Below, piece by piece: positions 22,758 to 34,002 of a stretch of 46,879 nt of DNA; positions within the stretch are counted from its first letter, which is position 1; the number at the start of each line of letters is the position of its first letter. The notes below the pieces were generated by a model. The model ran no database searches, was not told the DNA's origin, and worked only from the letters and a program-made list of their open reading frames with translations. The stretch lies in contig JAAMXP010003339.1 in NCBI GenBank assembly GCA_019693395.1, positions 1-46,879 of the forward strand, written 5' to 3'. The stretch is from Ettlia oleoabundans (lineage: Eukaryota > Chlorophyta > Chlorophyceae > Chlamydomonadales). A program made the translations under genes and the position numbers.

Positions 22758-23856
22758 CTATTCTGTGCTGTTGCAGCCTTTTCCAGCGGTGCTGTCAATC
22801 CGCAGGATGCCGCAGTTGGGCAGCCCATGCTGTCGGTGTTCCTCCAAGGGAGTGCCCAGCATAGCGGCCGCTAAGATGCTTAGGGCGTCCCCATGCGAGA
22901 CCAGAATGATGTGCCGCCCCTTGTGCTGTTGTTCCAGCCGCTGCACTAGAACTGCAGTGCGTGCTGCAACATCCTCCACACTCTCGCCGCCCTCACCCTG
23001 CGGCCTGCACACAGCATGGGGGGCACAGCGCGGCAAGGCAGAGCAATGAGGGTGTCATTTCCCCTGGGTTGCTTTGAGCAAGCTGCCGTGGTAGCCTTGT
23101 CGCGGAACACAGTCACCCTCACGCCACTAGGATCTGCATTGCAGCAACGAAGATAGCAGAGGGTGGGCCTGTTCATGCAGCCAGAAGCTGGGTGGGCCCC
23201 CTGCTCTTCTTGACCAGCACCAGTCAGACTGCACCTGTTGGTCGTGGACTTGCCATCCTCTGCCCACACAACCTCATAGTTAGTACAGCTGGTCATCTCA
23301 TAATTGCCAAAGCAGCGCTCCCGCAACGCACGCTCCACCTACAAAAGGTGGGGTGCGAGACAAGAAGGCCAGCGGGAACATCAAGAGGCGTGCGCAAAGG
23401 GCCATGTGCGTGGAGAAACGCGCACCCAGGGTTATGGCCACCTTGGGTATGGCATCTGTCATGTTGCAATAATTTGATACGGCTTCCAGGCTTGCTTGCC
23501 AGTGCAAGAAGCCAGGTGCAGCTCATTGCATGCACCTCTGCACACGTGGGTGCACAGTAGCAGCCTACCTGCATGCGCGAGTCCCCTTTCTGGACGCCTA
23601 TTCCTGCACCTGCGCAAAGCGCAGTTTCCACTGCGCGGCTGAAGGGAGATGAAAGCAGCAGCAACGTGGAAGGGTCGTGCGTGCCCAGAAGTTGCAGCAG
23701 CTGCCGGCCTGCTGCTTCCGCTTGCTGCCGCCCAACATCGTTCAGCCCCCACTGTGGTTGCTCTCCATTCTCTGGGCGGCTGACGATGAGGTCCTGCTCA
23801 TTGGCATGGCTGCGACCGTGCCTCAAAAGCCAGTAGGTGTTGTTGAAGGTGGCCAT
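22758..23856 (-). CDS. Histidine phosphatase (phosphoglycerate-mutase-like)
   Basis: Three exons (23856-23569, 23338-23235, 23004-22758) join in phase to give 212 residues, the usual size for a minimal branch-1 histidine phosphatase. LLRHGRSHANE (the RHG motif, His13 as phospho-acceptor) is near the start. LSSPFSRAVETA supplies the second arginine, RCFGNYEM the acidic residue and LVSHGD (His168) the second catalytic histidine. The order is that of probable phosphatases of the PhoE/PGM-like group rather than true glycolytic phosphoglycerate mutase, which is longer. No targeting signal is seen. I chose the ATG at 23856 because the frame is open upstream without another ATG and the RHG motif normally lies this close to the N-terminus. 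The substrate cannot be read from the sequence. Confidence 0.88.
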
Positions 23857-24192
23857 GCCGCTTGTGTCGGCGGTAAGCGGTGGCGCCGGGTGGCGCAGGC
23901 AGCACAACCGGCAGGCGGACTGATAAGCGGTGCAGGATATTGTTGCCCAATCCAACGCCGACTACTGCAAGCAGGCAAGAGTCGACTTCGGGCGCCTGCT
24001 TGTGCGATGGACAGCGGGCTAACACACCTTATTCCAGAGCTCGCTGAGTGTTACTGATAGAAGAAATTGATACTGATTGCATCAGGATGCCATTTCATCA
24101 ATGTCCTCCGCTGGCACCACGTCCTCCACCGAACAGACTGCCATCCAGCAGGTGCATCCATACACATTTCCGTTGACAGGAATCCACCGGCA

Positions 24193-25016
24193 ATGTACGC
24201 GCTTACGGGCACGGCGCCTCCATGCCAAAGACCGACGAAACAACAACCCCAACCGGGGTGGAGCGCTGTCTCGGACGCCGCTTTGCAGGATGCTTTCAAG
24301 ACAGCAAGCCGGGAGACCAGCAGCGAACTGCAAGCCATCAAAGTGAGCCGGCATGTCTGACATGTCTGCGGTTGACCGCAACACACTGTAGGCCCGTTTG
24401 TCTTAGGCCGTACATTCCTGGTCTGCAGCTGGCGGGTGGCCGGCACATTTTGCGAGAGGACGTCCCTGGCGTGCTGCGCCAAGCAGCGGGGCGGGAACTG
24501 GGCGGCGGCAGCATGGCAGCCATCCTCCGATGCTTTGCCCTCGATGCAAGTGCCACAATCAGCTGGCCTGAGTTCGAGCGCAGCTGGCGCGCTTTGCAGC
24601 AGCTAGATGAGGCCGGCAGCATGGCTTCGGTTGCCAGCAGCCGCCTAAAGGGCAAGCGTAGCAGCACAGTTTCCGGAGCGGCAGCAGACAAGAACAGCCA
24701 GGTGGGTAGGTTGCTTGCTTGGGCAGCGATTGGCCAGCAGTCGATGTTGCCCGCCCTTGGGACTGCTTCCCATGCCATAATGACGATTCAGCACCTGTTG
24801 CCTCGTGCTGGTGCCGCCGCCCATGCCGCCTGGCAGCCCATCACAGAGCAGCAGGCAATTGGCTGGCACCACGCTGCTGCACCGCTTCTGCGTAAGGAGC
24901 GAAGCGAGGATCTTGCTGCCCGCTACCTGCCGCTGCGGGGCACGGACGTCACCCGCGGTGGTGAGGGTCGCTCGACGGCAGCTTACTACGGCATGTATCT
25001 GAGTGGAGCCTGTTAG
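24193..25016 (+). CDS. Protein with a degenerate EF-hand, function unknown
   Basis: The likely model is three exons (24193-24342, 24429-24701, 24837-25016), in phase, about 200 residues. Reading straight through the last intron also stays open, so that intron is uncertain. Exon 1 ends in a helix (DAALQDAFKTASRETSSELQAI). Exon 2 has GGRHILREDVPGVLR and then CFALDASATISWPEFERSW, which resembles an EF-hand helix-loop-helix but lacks most calcium ligands. The C-terminus holds GTDVTRGGEGRSTAAYYGMY, whose regular spacing looks conserved. The frame is open upstream of 24193, but that ATG is the only one in it. The gene is divergent from the phosphatase. I do not recognise the family. Confidence 0.6.
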
Positions 25017-25847
25017 ATGCACTCTGATAGCTGCAAGGAAGAGCTTGGCTCATGATATGAGAACCACAGAGCCCTGGCCAACAACAGCAACAGCCTGCAA
25101 ACTGCCCCCTGTCTTTTGCTTGATTTGTAGCTGTTGCCCATGTCGTACCTGCCCTGGTCTGAAATAATGCAATATATGTTTACGCTTGATGAAACCCTTT
25201 GAGCTTGGTCACTTTTTGGTTCTTACGCTACGTTTCACCCGCTATTCCACCTATCTACCGCTCATCAGCACCTCTGTTCATTAGAAACGGTACAGTGCCA
25301 TACTTTCCCAGTCTCTGCCACCTTGGCGTCGCCCAAACCGCATCTTTCAAACACCAAATCGCATCCAAATGTGCCTTGCCTGACAGCCAGCTTGCTAATC
25401 CTCGCCTGAATCAGCTATCTACCAGCGAGGTGCATACACGAACGATGCCAAGGGTGCGTCTTTGTTAATGGCTGCGTAGATGTTATCAAAAACTGAAAGG
25501 GCACACGCAAAGGATGTGAACAAGCCCTCTTGGGTGTTGGGCCGTCACAGTTGCGCGGCGAAAAAGCCAAACATGAGCACAACGGTAAACATGGGTGCAA
25601 GCACAAAGCTCCATTGGCAAAGGATGATATGGCGCAAAGAAAAGCCAGGCATGCAGATGCACATGTGGATCCCAGTGTACGCAGCAGAATGCTAACTTGT
25701 ACTGAGCGCGTTGGGCTGGTTGTTGTGGGCCAAGTGCAACAGCAGGCAAACAATGCAGGACTGCAGGTGCCAGCATACTGCACACTAGCCTTCAGTGCGG
25801 GCTTGGCTGCAGCAGGCCAGGCAGCAGCGGCTGCGGTACTCACAAAT
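25017..25847. other. Convergent 3' region
   Basis: These 831 bp lie between the stops of the EF-hand protein (plus) and the zinc-finger protein (minus). I see no coding frame with motifs or splice logic. It is AT-richer than the genes, as UTR or intergenic DNA would be. Confidence 0.45.
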
Positions 25848-26765
25848 TCAGGCCCCCTCGTGCTGTTGGTCATCACTGGGGCTGTGGGGGCGCTGCCCGC
25901 TCCTGCTCCTGCTGCGATTACGAGGCGCCTTCTTCTGTGGGCTCCTGCTGCGGCTCCGGGCGCGCCCCCGCTCCTCCGCTGCCGCATCGCCGTCAACGAA
26001 AGTCGTCGCCGCCGCCGAGGGCGCAACATCTGCAGCGGGTGGCTCAGCCGCAGGCGCGGGGGCGGGCTCGGCCTTAACGAGAGGCACCTCGACAGTTTGA
26101 GGCGCAATTGCTGTAGCGGGCGCAGGCGCGGGCGCTGGCACAGGCGCGAGTGCAGGGGTCAGCAAGGGCGCAACAACGGGCGCAGCGGCCGCAGGCGCAG
26201 CGCCCACCGATGCCACGGCAGCTGAAGCGGCAGCGGTTGCCACGGCCATACTGGCGTGCTGCCCAGTGCCGTGCGCCGTGCTACCACAAATGTAGCACTG
26301 GTGAGGGAACTTGCAGCGCCCAATCCATTGGCAGTTGCCAGTGCGCCAAAACTGGATGCAGTGCTGCTTGCCGTCGGGTGGAGCAAGCAACGCTCCGGCT
26401 GCAGCCAGCGCCTGTGAGGCGGCAGCAGGCCGCGGCATGTGGCACTTGCGGCAGGTCTGGCGCTCAGGGTAGTTGCCCCAGCCGCACCCAGTGCACTGCC
26501 AATCGCCGGCTGCCGGCGCACCAGCCGGAGTGGCCACAGAGGTCAGCCCGGCGTAGGCAGGGGGAGCCGCCACGGGGGCGCTGCCTGGTGGGGGCCCGAC
26601 CGGCGGGACGCCGCCACCTGCTGCCATGGAGTGCTGGCCTGTACCGTGCGCCAGACTGCCGCACACGTAGCACTGGTGCGGGTAGCGACAGCGCCCAACC
26701 CACTGGCACGTCCCCGTGCGCCAGAACTGGATGCAGTGGTGGTTTCCGTCTGGTTGCGCCAACAT
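25848..26765 (-). CDS. CCCH / RanBP2 zinc-finger protein with RS-rich tail (probable RNA-binding protein)
   Basis: A single open frame of 305 residues. A CCCH finger (C-x8-C-x5-C-x3-H, residues 11-30) is followed at once by a C-x2-C-x4-H-x4-H knuckle (32-45). Next come a Pro/Ala linker and a RanBP2-type finger (WQCTGCGWGNYPERQTCRKC), then a second, nearly identical CCCH plus knuckle module (from QHCIQFWRTGNCQW). The rest is a long Ala/Pro linker and an RS tail (RGRARSRSRSPQKK, then RNRSRSRSGQRP). RanBP2 and CCCH fingers commonly bind single-stranded RNA, and RS tails recruit splicing factors, so a nuclear role in RNA processing is likely. The start is the first ATG of the frame and sits just before the first finger. 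An untranslated 5' exon upstream is possible. Confidence 0.85.
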   Translation of the reverse strand: MLAQPDGNHHCIQFWRTGTCQWVGRCRYPHQCYVCGSLAHGTGQHSMAAGGGVPPVGPPPGSAPVAAPPAYAGLTSVATPAGAPAAGDWQCTGCGWGNYPERQTCRKCHMPRPAAASQALAAAGALLAPPDGKQHCIQFWRTGNCQWIGRCKFPHQCYICGSTAHGTGQHASMAVATAAASAAVASVGAAPAAAAPVVAPLLTPALAPVPAPAPAPATAIAPQTVEVPLVKAEPAPAPAAEPPAADVAPSAAATTFVDGDAAAEERGRARSRSRSPQKKAPRNRSRSRSGQRPHSPSDDQQHEGA

Positions 26766-27486
26766 GGCTGCTGTGCACCCGACTCACAGGCGCGATCTGC
26801 AGTAGAACACGCATGACGAACGGCCTGAGGCGTTATTGCGGCCCAGCCTCGCAAGTAGACCCAAGCGCTCGTGGCGGCCCCACTCAGCACCCCTCAGCAG
26901 TTCTACAGCATGTTCAGCGACTACTCAATCAATCAACGCACCTTACCAGCCTGGGTTTGCTCCGGAACGCCGGTCTCGACGATGCAAGGCGGCGCAGCCT
27001 GATCGTGACTCACGGTAAGCTTCTGCAACAAGCCGGTGATCGCAAATTACCTGTAATTTAGGTCCAGCCCTAACAGCGCCCAAAACAGCACGCCACGTAC
27101 CGCCCTCCCTCCACCGGCAGTACTTCGGCTGCCAGCTCACTCTGACAACAGTTCCCAGTGCAGATCACTGTAATGCACCATACAGTAAGCGCTTGAGCAC
27201 CTCGACTTCTTGCTAGGGAGGATACCGGAGTGTGTCCTGGCACCACACACTGCTGCTGCCCGTTCCAGGCGCCATGCGCGAGGCGTGCCAAAACCATCAG
27301 ATGAAAACCTTTGTGCCTACCCTTCGACTGGTCCAACACCACAATGCATTACGGTGCAAAAGGTACAAAAACCACAGAAAGGCAGCTTGAAGCTTACAAG
27401 GACACCGCATTCGTCCTTGAAATAGATGGCTGCAGCCCCTGCCATGACACTGGCAAAGCTGCTGACTAGCCTGCACTAGCACGAGG
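26766..27486. other. Gap between zinc-finger gene and mL46
   Basis: These 721 bp lie between two minus-strand genes. The plus-strand open frame that enters from the zinc-finger gene is only its shadow. No other coding signal is seen. The gap should hold the zinc-finger promoter and leader plus the mL46 3' UTR. Confidence 0.45.
27394..27398 (-). terminator. Candidate polyadenylation signal TGTAA (minus strand)
   Basis: Minus-strand TGTAA 89 nt after the mL46 stop. Confidence 0.4.
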
Positions 27487-29535
27487 TCACAACATCTTCT
27501 GTAACACCTGCAGCAGCTCTGGCTCCTGGATGTACTCAGGCAGCTCGTCCTTGGCCACCCACACGTGCTCGCTGTAACCGCTACCGCCTTTGAGCACCGG
27601 AACACCCTGTATGAGCTGGCACCTGCAGGGGACAGCGCGTGCGGAGCAACAGTCAACACTGCCGCATTGTCCAGCCAGCGAACTCAATTGTAAAAGACAG
27701 AGCTGGAGACAACATAGTGACAAGCATCATCATCAGTAACCTTTAAGGTGGATGAAGGGCCGCCTTGGCCAAAGCGCTGGGCAACTGGCAAGGCTCCACC
27801 GCCTTCTGTGCCTATTCGCCACCCTTCTGCTCATCCGCCACCACCCCTCCGGGTTGCCCGCAGACTTAGGTCAGAAATGTCAACATGCGCTCACCTGTGG
27901 AAAAATAGCGTGCCAGCATCACCCAGCCGCACGTGTCCCGCAGGAGCATTGCCCACAAAGTAGGGCTGTACCGCCGATGTGTCTACCGCCTCTGCCAGCG
28001 CCCGTTCTGCCGTCTGCCGCATTGTCTCCCCCTCCTGGTTCTCTGCAGGCAATCGTGAATTTCCAGCCGAATGGGCCAAGCGGGGCAAGATAGCTGCAGG
28101 CAAAAATCTGCAGACAGCCAAGCAGGCGGTCACAGTTGTCCAGCGTACGGTGTCCTCCCCAGCAAGCTGGGAGAGCTCTGTGCTGTAAGTTGATTGACTG
28201 AAGTAGAGCGACGTTGTGGGCATAGACAAGCTGAGCGAGCGTTTCAGGTCAACTGCAGCAGCCTGCCTGCCAGCTTGGCTTGGCGCACCTCGCTGCATGA
28301 ATGACCAGGTGCCGCCACTGCTGCCGCCCTTCTGCCGCACCAGCATGAACAGGCGCTGGTCTAGTCGCCGCTTCAGCGAGCGCCTATCATTGGCCTTGTC
28401 GGCCTCTGTGATGCGTGGCGCTGGTTCATACCTGCATCACAGTCGTCACAGCAGGGGTCGCAGTGACCATGCAGCCCGGAAGTCCAAAGCCAGATGGACA
28501 GCCAGCCAAGCGGAACTAAAGAGATGTTGTTTGCAATGATTGCAGCCGGGCGGCTTTGAAGGCTCCAATCCAACACTGGCTGGGGCTCGCTACACGCAGC
28601 CGCCTTGCCCCATCAAGCAACCACAATGAGAAAGCCGCTGCGGGCCCCCCCACAGCCCGCCGATGCACCCACCTGCTTCCCGCATCATCTGACTGCATCT
28701 CACTATCCTTCAGCTCCACAAAATCCTTGGGCAACACCTTGTAATACTTTGCTGTGATAAGCTGCAGAGCAGAAAAGGATTGCAGTGAATCAGGGTTAGT
28801 CGCTTTTCAACACCTTGAAATACTTTGCTGTGATAAGCTGCAGAGCAGAACAAAATTGCAGTGAATTAGGACTAGTCGCTTTTGATGTGCAGGTAAAGGG
28901 GTGATTGTTGATGCCAGGTGCATAAGCCAGCGCGCATGTGCAGCATCCCCGGCTGAAAGAGGAGGGCCACAGCTACTGCAGAAGAGCGACTCAGCAGAAG
29001 CTGGTGCAAAACCACCCATTCTGTTGCAGAGAAACCGTCTGCAGGCAAATGTGCTACCATGCACTGCAACATCAGTGTGCACCTTCTGCCAAATGCGATA
29101 CTCCTGCTCCCAGTCTGGGTCCTCGGGTACCACCACCGGCAGCCGCTCCAGCATGCACACGCCAAACAGCTTGCCGCTGCTGGCTGCGGCAGCAGACTGC
29201 ACACAGGCAGTAGACATGCAGATGAGGCTGTTATCGCTGATACATAAGATAAGCCAACTATAATGCGCTAAGGATGCTTCAAGGCCGTTGCTAGCAAGTG
29301 CAGTGGGCAGCGGCAGCACGCGGCGGCAGCAGATGATGGCAGCTCGGCAAGGCTGCTTTCTGCCAAACCCATTACAATCCGATTTGTAAACACGCCAATA
29401 ATCACTCACGTTCAACGCCGCTAGCTGCATGAACTGCAAGGGCTGCGCTGCTGGTGCTGCCGAGCCGCATGCTTGCAGCATTGCTGCTGCGATCTGGGAC
29501 TGACTCAACAACCTTCTCAAGATGGCGGAGGCCAT
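27487..29535 (-). CDS. MRPL46: Mitochondrial large-subunit ribosomal protein mL46
   Basis: Structural protein of the mitochondrial ribosome with a catalytically dead Nudix fold. Six exons (29535-29410, 29196-29083, 28761-28673, 28431-28289, 28042-27895, 27622-27487) join in phase to give 251 residues. The N-terminus (MASAILRRLLSQSQ) is an Arg/Ser/Ala-rich mitochondrial presequence. The mL46 N-domain follows with LFGVCMLERLPVV and PDWEQEYRIWQK, then RLDQRLFMLVRQK and GTWSFMQR. The Nudix-like helix is ETMRQTAERALAEA. The C-terminus has SGYSEHVWVAKDELPEY, which closely matches the family. The intron before exon 3 contains a tandem copy of the exon 3 start (see repeat). The gene is divergent from SEC13. 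Confidence 0.9.
28732..28883. repeat. 76-bp tandem duplication spanning an mL46 intron-exon junction
   Basis: 28732-28807 and 28808-28883 are two head-to-tail copies of the same 76-bp unit, differing at about seven positions. The first holds the 3' end of the intron and the first 29 or so coding bases of exon 3 (minus strand, exon start 28761). The second repeats the same 3' splice site (at 28837) and a coding stretch starting LITAKYFKVL, which runs into a stop after 13 codons. Confidence 0.92.
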
Positions 29536-29860
29536 GCCGCTGCGTTGTGGGAATGAGCTGCCAAGTTGATGGAGAGCGTGAGACGCAGTGCCTCTGGCGA
29601 TGCTCAGTCGATGCGAAGCATACTCAAAGCTACGATCAATGCTTTAAATGCGCAGATGCATGGGTTGAGCTGTGGCAATGTACAGCCTGTTGTCCTGCGG
29701 GCCTTCCTAAAAGCCGTGGAAGCCTTTGGAGGTATCCGAGAGTCCTGATCAAATCATCGGAAGCGGGTCCCAACGCCAGGCCCCAGGAACCCCTCTCAGC
29801 GGTTGGCAACAGGGCTTGTGATCGCGCTGTGCTTGGGTTGAGACAGGCAGCAGCGCAGCC
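29536..29860. promoter_or_regulatory. Divergent intergenic region (mL46 / SEC13)
   Basis: 325 bp between the two start codons. No clear TATA box or other known element is seen. Confidence 0.4.
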
Positions 29861-32012
29861 ATGGCGGCCGCCACGGCGCAGCTGGCCAGCTTTGAAACTG
29901 GGCACGGGGACATGGTGCACGACGCAGCGTTCGACTATTACGGCAAGCGGCTGGCCACCTGCTCCAGTGACCGCAGCATCAAGGTTTTTGACGTGGTTGG
30001 GGAACAGGTGCGCACCCGCTGCAAGTCCAAACAACCGCGCCTCCCACCACTGCCAACGCCTTGCCGCCACTGCCGTCGGTGTTTAAGGCGCGCTCCTCCT
30101 GTTTGCAGACATGCCCTGGTTACAGACAGCAATTGACTTGCTTCCATGCTGGCTCCTCACGCCACACACCCAAGCCCCTCTCACCCCTCGCAGGTGACGC
30201 ACCTGGCAGACCTCAACGGGCACGAAGGCCCCGTATGGCAGGTGGCTTGGGCACACCCCAAGTTTGGCAGCCTGCTGGCCTCCTGTAGCTTTGACAACCA
30301 AGTGATTGTGTGGAAGGAGGTGTCAGACAACGTGTGGCAGCAGGTAGGGCGCCATTGTGGTCCTGGGATGAAGCTCAGGCAATAGGTTCGGCTGTGCGGG
30401 GGAAATGGCAGCATGCATGGTGGTGTAAAAAGGAGCTGAAAACGTAGATGTCCCCCAGCGCAGCTGCACGGCAGGTTCTGCGGGGTACCCCACCTGGGCA
30501 ACAGAATCTCTGCACACTGCCTGCCCTGCTACTCAAGCTGCCGATCAGCCCGCTGGCAGGTGTACCAATCGCCGCTTCACACAGCCAGCGTCAACTCGCT
30601 CTGCTGGGCACCATACGAGCTGGGGCTGGCGCTGGCTGCAGCCTCCTCTGATGGCGCAATCTCAGTGCTGACGTACCAGCCAGATGGCACCTGGCACGCA
30701 GACAAGGTGTGGAAGAAGAAGGAACTGTCGAGCTCTCATTTGTGGTGCCCATTTGTGGGCTGTGGCTGCTGCTGCATGCATGCCTGGTTGGAGCAGGTTG
30801 CATCATGGGCTGTCTCCAAGGGGTGTCATTCTCATAACAAAAGTCACCTTGTGCTACCACAGATTGACGGCGCACACCCCATTGGCTGCACCGCCGTCTC
30901 CTGGTCCCCGGCTGCACCCAAGGGCTCCCTTGTCTCCTCCAAAGCACCTGGCCAGCCAGCGTGGCGGTTGGCCTCTGCTGGCTGCGACAACTGCCTAAGG
31001 GTGAGGCAACTCAGCCACCACAAAGTGGCAAGAGAATGGTGACTTGGCTTGGAGGGAAGTGTGCTTTATGCATTTTTTGAAAACAGGAGTGCTGAATGGA
31101 ATGATTGTTATGCTTCATGTTGGTAACTGAAGAGGGATTGTTGGGCTGCACGAAGAAATATGGTTTGTGAGCAAACCAGCTGATGCTTGCCCTTAAGCTG
31201 CTCAGTGGAGGAGATAATGCAGTTACGCTTCCTTCCCTTACAAAGATTCGATTTCTTTCGGGGCCCAGGCCCTCGGCAGCATGTCATGCTGAATCTCCTG
31301 ATGCTGCTGCATGCAGGTCTGGATTTACACTGAGCAGGCGCGGCAGTGGCGGCAGGACGGTCTTACCCTGACCGGCCACACAGGTGGGCAGGCAGGGCAG
31401 CAGTGGTCTTGGATGTGTGCACTTGAATCAGTGGCGGCACTTGCACTGCTCCGACGAGGACCAAGGCATGAGGGGAGTCCAAGGTGCTGCACGGCAGCAT
31501 TGCTCAGTTTAGATAAATTTACCGCCCTAGCTGAACACACGTGCGCACGCACGCATTGGTGCAGACTGGGTGCGTGATGTGGCATGGGCACCCAACTTTG
31601 GCCTTCCCATGAACACATTGGCCAGCGCGGGGCAGGATGGCAAGGTTTTCATTTGGAACGAGCGGCAGGAAGGTAGGTTTGCTGTGGCCGAGTACTGAAT
31701 GCTGCAGAGCAGCCCAAGCGGCGAAGCGGTTGTTGCTAGCAGAGCTGCTGTAAGGCGAATTTTGGACTTGCTGCGCTTCCAGTGTGTGTTATTGAGGCAT
31801 CAATGTCATCCCATTTTTCGTGAACCACGTTCCCTTTCCTGCTTTTGTTTGCAGGCGGCTGGGAGCGGCACCTGCTCCACGACTTTGGCGCTGCAGTTTG
31901 GCGCGTCAGCTGGTCTGTTAGTGGCAACATCCTGTCGGTATCGGATGCCAACAACGCTGTGACGCTATGGAAGGAGGCGGCGGATGGGCAGTGGCAGCAA
32001 ATTACGCAGTGA
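29861..32012 (+). CDS. SEC13: Sec13, WD40 subunit of the COPII coat and nuclear pore
   Basis: Six-bladed WD40 propeller that pairs with Sec31 in the COPII outer coat (ER export) and with Nup84/Nup107-complex proteins at the nuclear pore. Seven exons (29861-30007, 30194-30343, 30560-30706, 30863-31000, 31317-31383, 31565-31672, 31855-32012) join in phase to give 304 residues, the normal Sec13 length. The blades can be followed in order: [82 protein letters not shown] and [19 protein letters not shown], ending [14 protein letters not shown]. All are close to Sec13 orthologues. The start ATG sits in a Kozak-like GCCATGGCG. Confidence 0.95.
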
Positions 32013-32659
32013 AAGAGCGCGCTGTTGCAGGATGCTGATGGCGGTGGCCCGTGTACACGCAGCATGACTTGCAACCCTGACGTGTGCAGCAGCTTGCGTG
32101 AACCTTCCTCTCCAGCACTCCTGCGTTACGCGCTGGTTGTTTCACTGGCATGCCCTGGCGCACGCGTGGAATGGTTGCCTTCGGTTGCATGAACAGGAGG
32201 GCAGCATGTATGGGTCTGGAATGCTTGGTCAAGTACTTTGAGGCCCATGTTGAATGTATCGCCGCAGCAGGTTGCATCAGGTTTGCCAGTAATCTTGCTC
32301 GAGTCTCAACAGGCACATGGGGGCCAATAGGCGTCTCCAGCAGTCGCTCGGGATGTCAAACGCTGCTGTCTTACTAGAGGAGACTTTACCACCGAGGCGA
32401 AAAATAGAAGGAAAAGAGCATTTATGCTCATAAGCAGAAAAGTTGTACCTCAGAGCAAGATGCAAGAAAAACACGGCGGCAGGATATGTACTTTTGTACT
32501 GATGGTAGACTCCGACAGCATACAAGTTACGCGGCGCTCCAAACCATTATAATTGCACCGCTGCGGGACACATCTGTTGTTTCTTTCCCTGTTTAGAGAT
32601 CGTCTTTGCGCTGCAAACCCCCACCCGGGTTGCAGCACAGCAAAGTCCAAGCACTCTCA
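32013..32659. other. Gap between SEC13 and the next plus-strand gene
   Basis: These 647 bp contain no coding frame with motifs. They probably hold the SEC13 3' UTR followed by the promoter of the small downstream gene. Confidence 0.4.
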
Positions 32660-33399
32660 ATGTGCAACACCCGCGTGCCCGGAGTTGTTGGCGTCGAGCT
32701 ACCAATGTCAATGTCGCAAGACCATGCGGCGACGCTGGAGCCAGGGCACAAAACCCAAGCTGTTTTCATGGCCGCCCACTTCTCACCGCAGCTGCACGCG
32801 GCAATAGCCAAGGTGCGCAATACTGAGATTGTGTGAGAATGTGCGTGTTGACGCCTGCCGCCTTTGCCGGCGGCGTTGGTCCGCGTGTCCTCTGCGTCCT
32901 GCGAGCGGTCGTTTAACATATGCACCCAAAGCTCGCCCTTTGGTGGCTGCATTTGGAGCCTATTCGGGTGCTTGATTGCAGCGCCACCCTCCCGGCCCGG
33001 CATGCATAAATAGGGAGCAGCTTTTGACGGACCACTCTACTTGTCTCCCTGGCCCCTGCACCGTTACAGGCTCTTGATGATGAGGAGCTTTTGGCACAGC
33101 ACTTGTGCAGCGAGCTGCTTGATAAGCATCGCAGAGCGCAAATGTCCAGGCAGATGGAGCAGCTGCTGTTGAAAGAAGCGCAGGAGGTAGGCTGCAGGGC
33201 GCCGCCTGGTTTGGCTTGCGCTAGTGGCATGCCGCCGTGGTTGCAGTGGTATGGGCCGCTGGCAGCGCATGCTCGACATTGCTTTTTGAGGCTGCAGTGC
33301 TTGATAGCTCCTATCTTTGTCATGCTGCAGGCAACCTTCTCCAACATCAGCGCTGCTATCCAAGCCAAGCATGTGCAACGTCAGAAGACCCGTTTTTGA
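32660..33399 (+). CDS. Small helical protein of unknown function
   Basis: Three exons (32660-32812, 33070-33186, 33331-33399) join in phase 0 with consensus splice sites (AAG/GTGCGC, TTACAG, GAG/GTAGGC, CTGCAG) to give 112 residues. Residues 1-51 include QAVFMAAHFSPQLHAAIAK. Exon 2 is strongly helical and charged (ALDDEELLAQHLCSELLDKH, then RQMEQLLLKEAQE) and could form a coiled coil. The protein ends in a basic KHVQRQKTRF tail. There is no signal peptide or membrane segment. The clean phase pattern supports a real gene, but I recognise no family. Confidence 0.55.
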
Positions 33400-34002
33400 A
33401 AGCGCTGTGCGCGCCACCAGCGCCCCATCGTATCCCACCTTGTTAGCCACCTAGAACCACTTGGATGTCCCACAAAATGACAGCACTCATATGAGTAGTG
33501 AAAACGTACGACATGTGTGTTGATTAACAGTATTGCAACCCCTCAAGTCAGCTTAGTTTCTGTAGCTCTCCCGATACGACTGCCGCCTAAATCCCTAATG
33601 CATATTCTTTACTGGGCTTCTTCATGCGCCTGTTTTGCTCCGCTTCAGTATTGCCTCTAATTGCTTCCAACTTCTTAATTTCTTATGAATCGAACTCTTA
33701 CGTCCACCAACTAGTTTTGCCCCTCAACGCTCCCAGCATGGCCTGTTGGTTCTCTGTTGCCGTTAGCTGCTTGCAGATTGTTTCATATATAGTGCAAACA
33801 GTTCTTCCGCTCATGCGTGTTTCTAGATGGTGCACCAAAGTTGATTGGCTGCACAGCCTCCCCTGTAAACATTTCCGTGCGTACTATCACGTAGCATGCT
33901 GCAAGCAGGTTGTGCATGCTATGCGTGGCATGGCGGCAGGGGCCGTACTTTTCAACATGCGAAGATTGCCCGTTGCCGGACGGCACCTGCTTGCCTGCCG
34001 AT
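33400..34002. other. Convergent 3' region
   Basis: This lies between the stop of the small helical protein (plus) and that of the glycine-rich repeat protein (minus). It is AT-richer than its surroundings and I see no gene in it. Confidence 0.45.

Noticed and set aside
24087..24180. Upstream ATG and first exon for the EF-hand gene
   Set aside because: It would need a 28-base intron, too short for the spliceosome. The ATG at 24193 is in frame without it.
26150..27061. Plus-strand open frame of about 300 codons
   Set aside because: It is a shadow of the zinc-finger gene, whose minus-strand frame has spaced Cys/His motifs and an RS tail.
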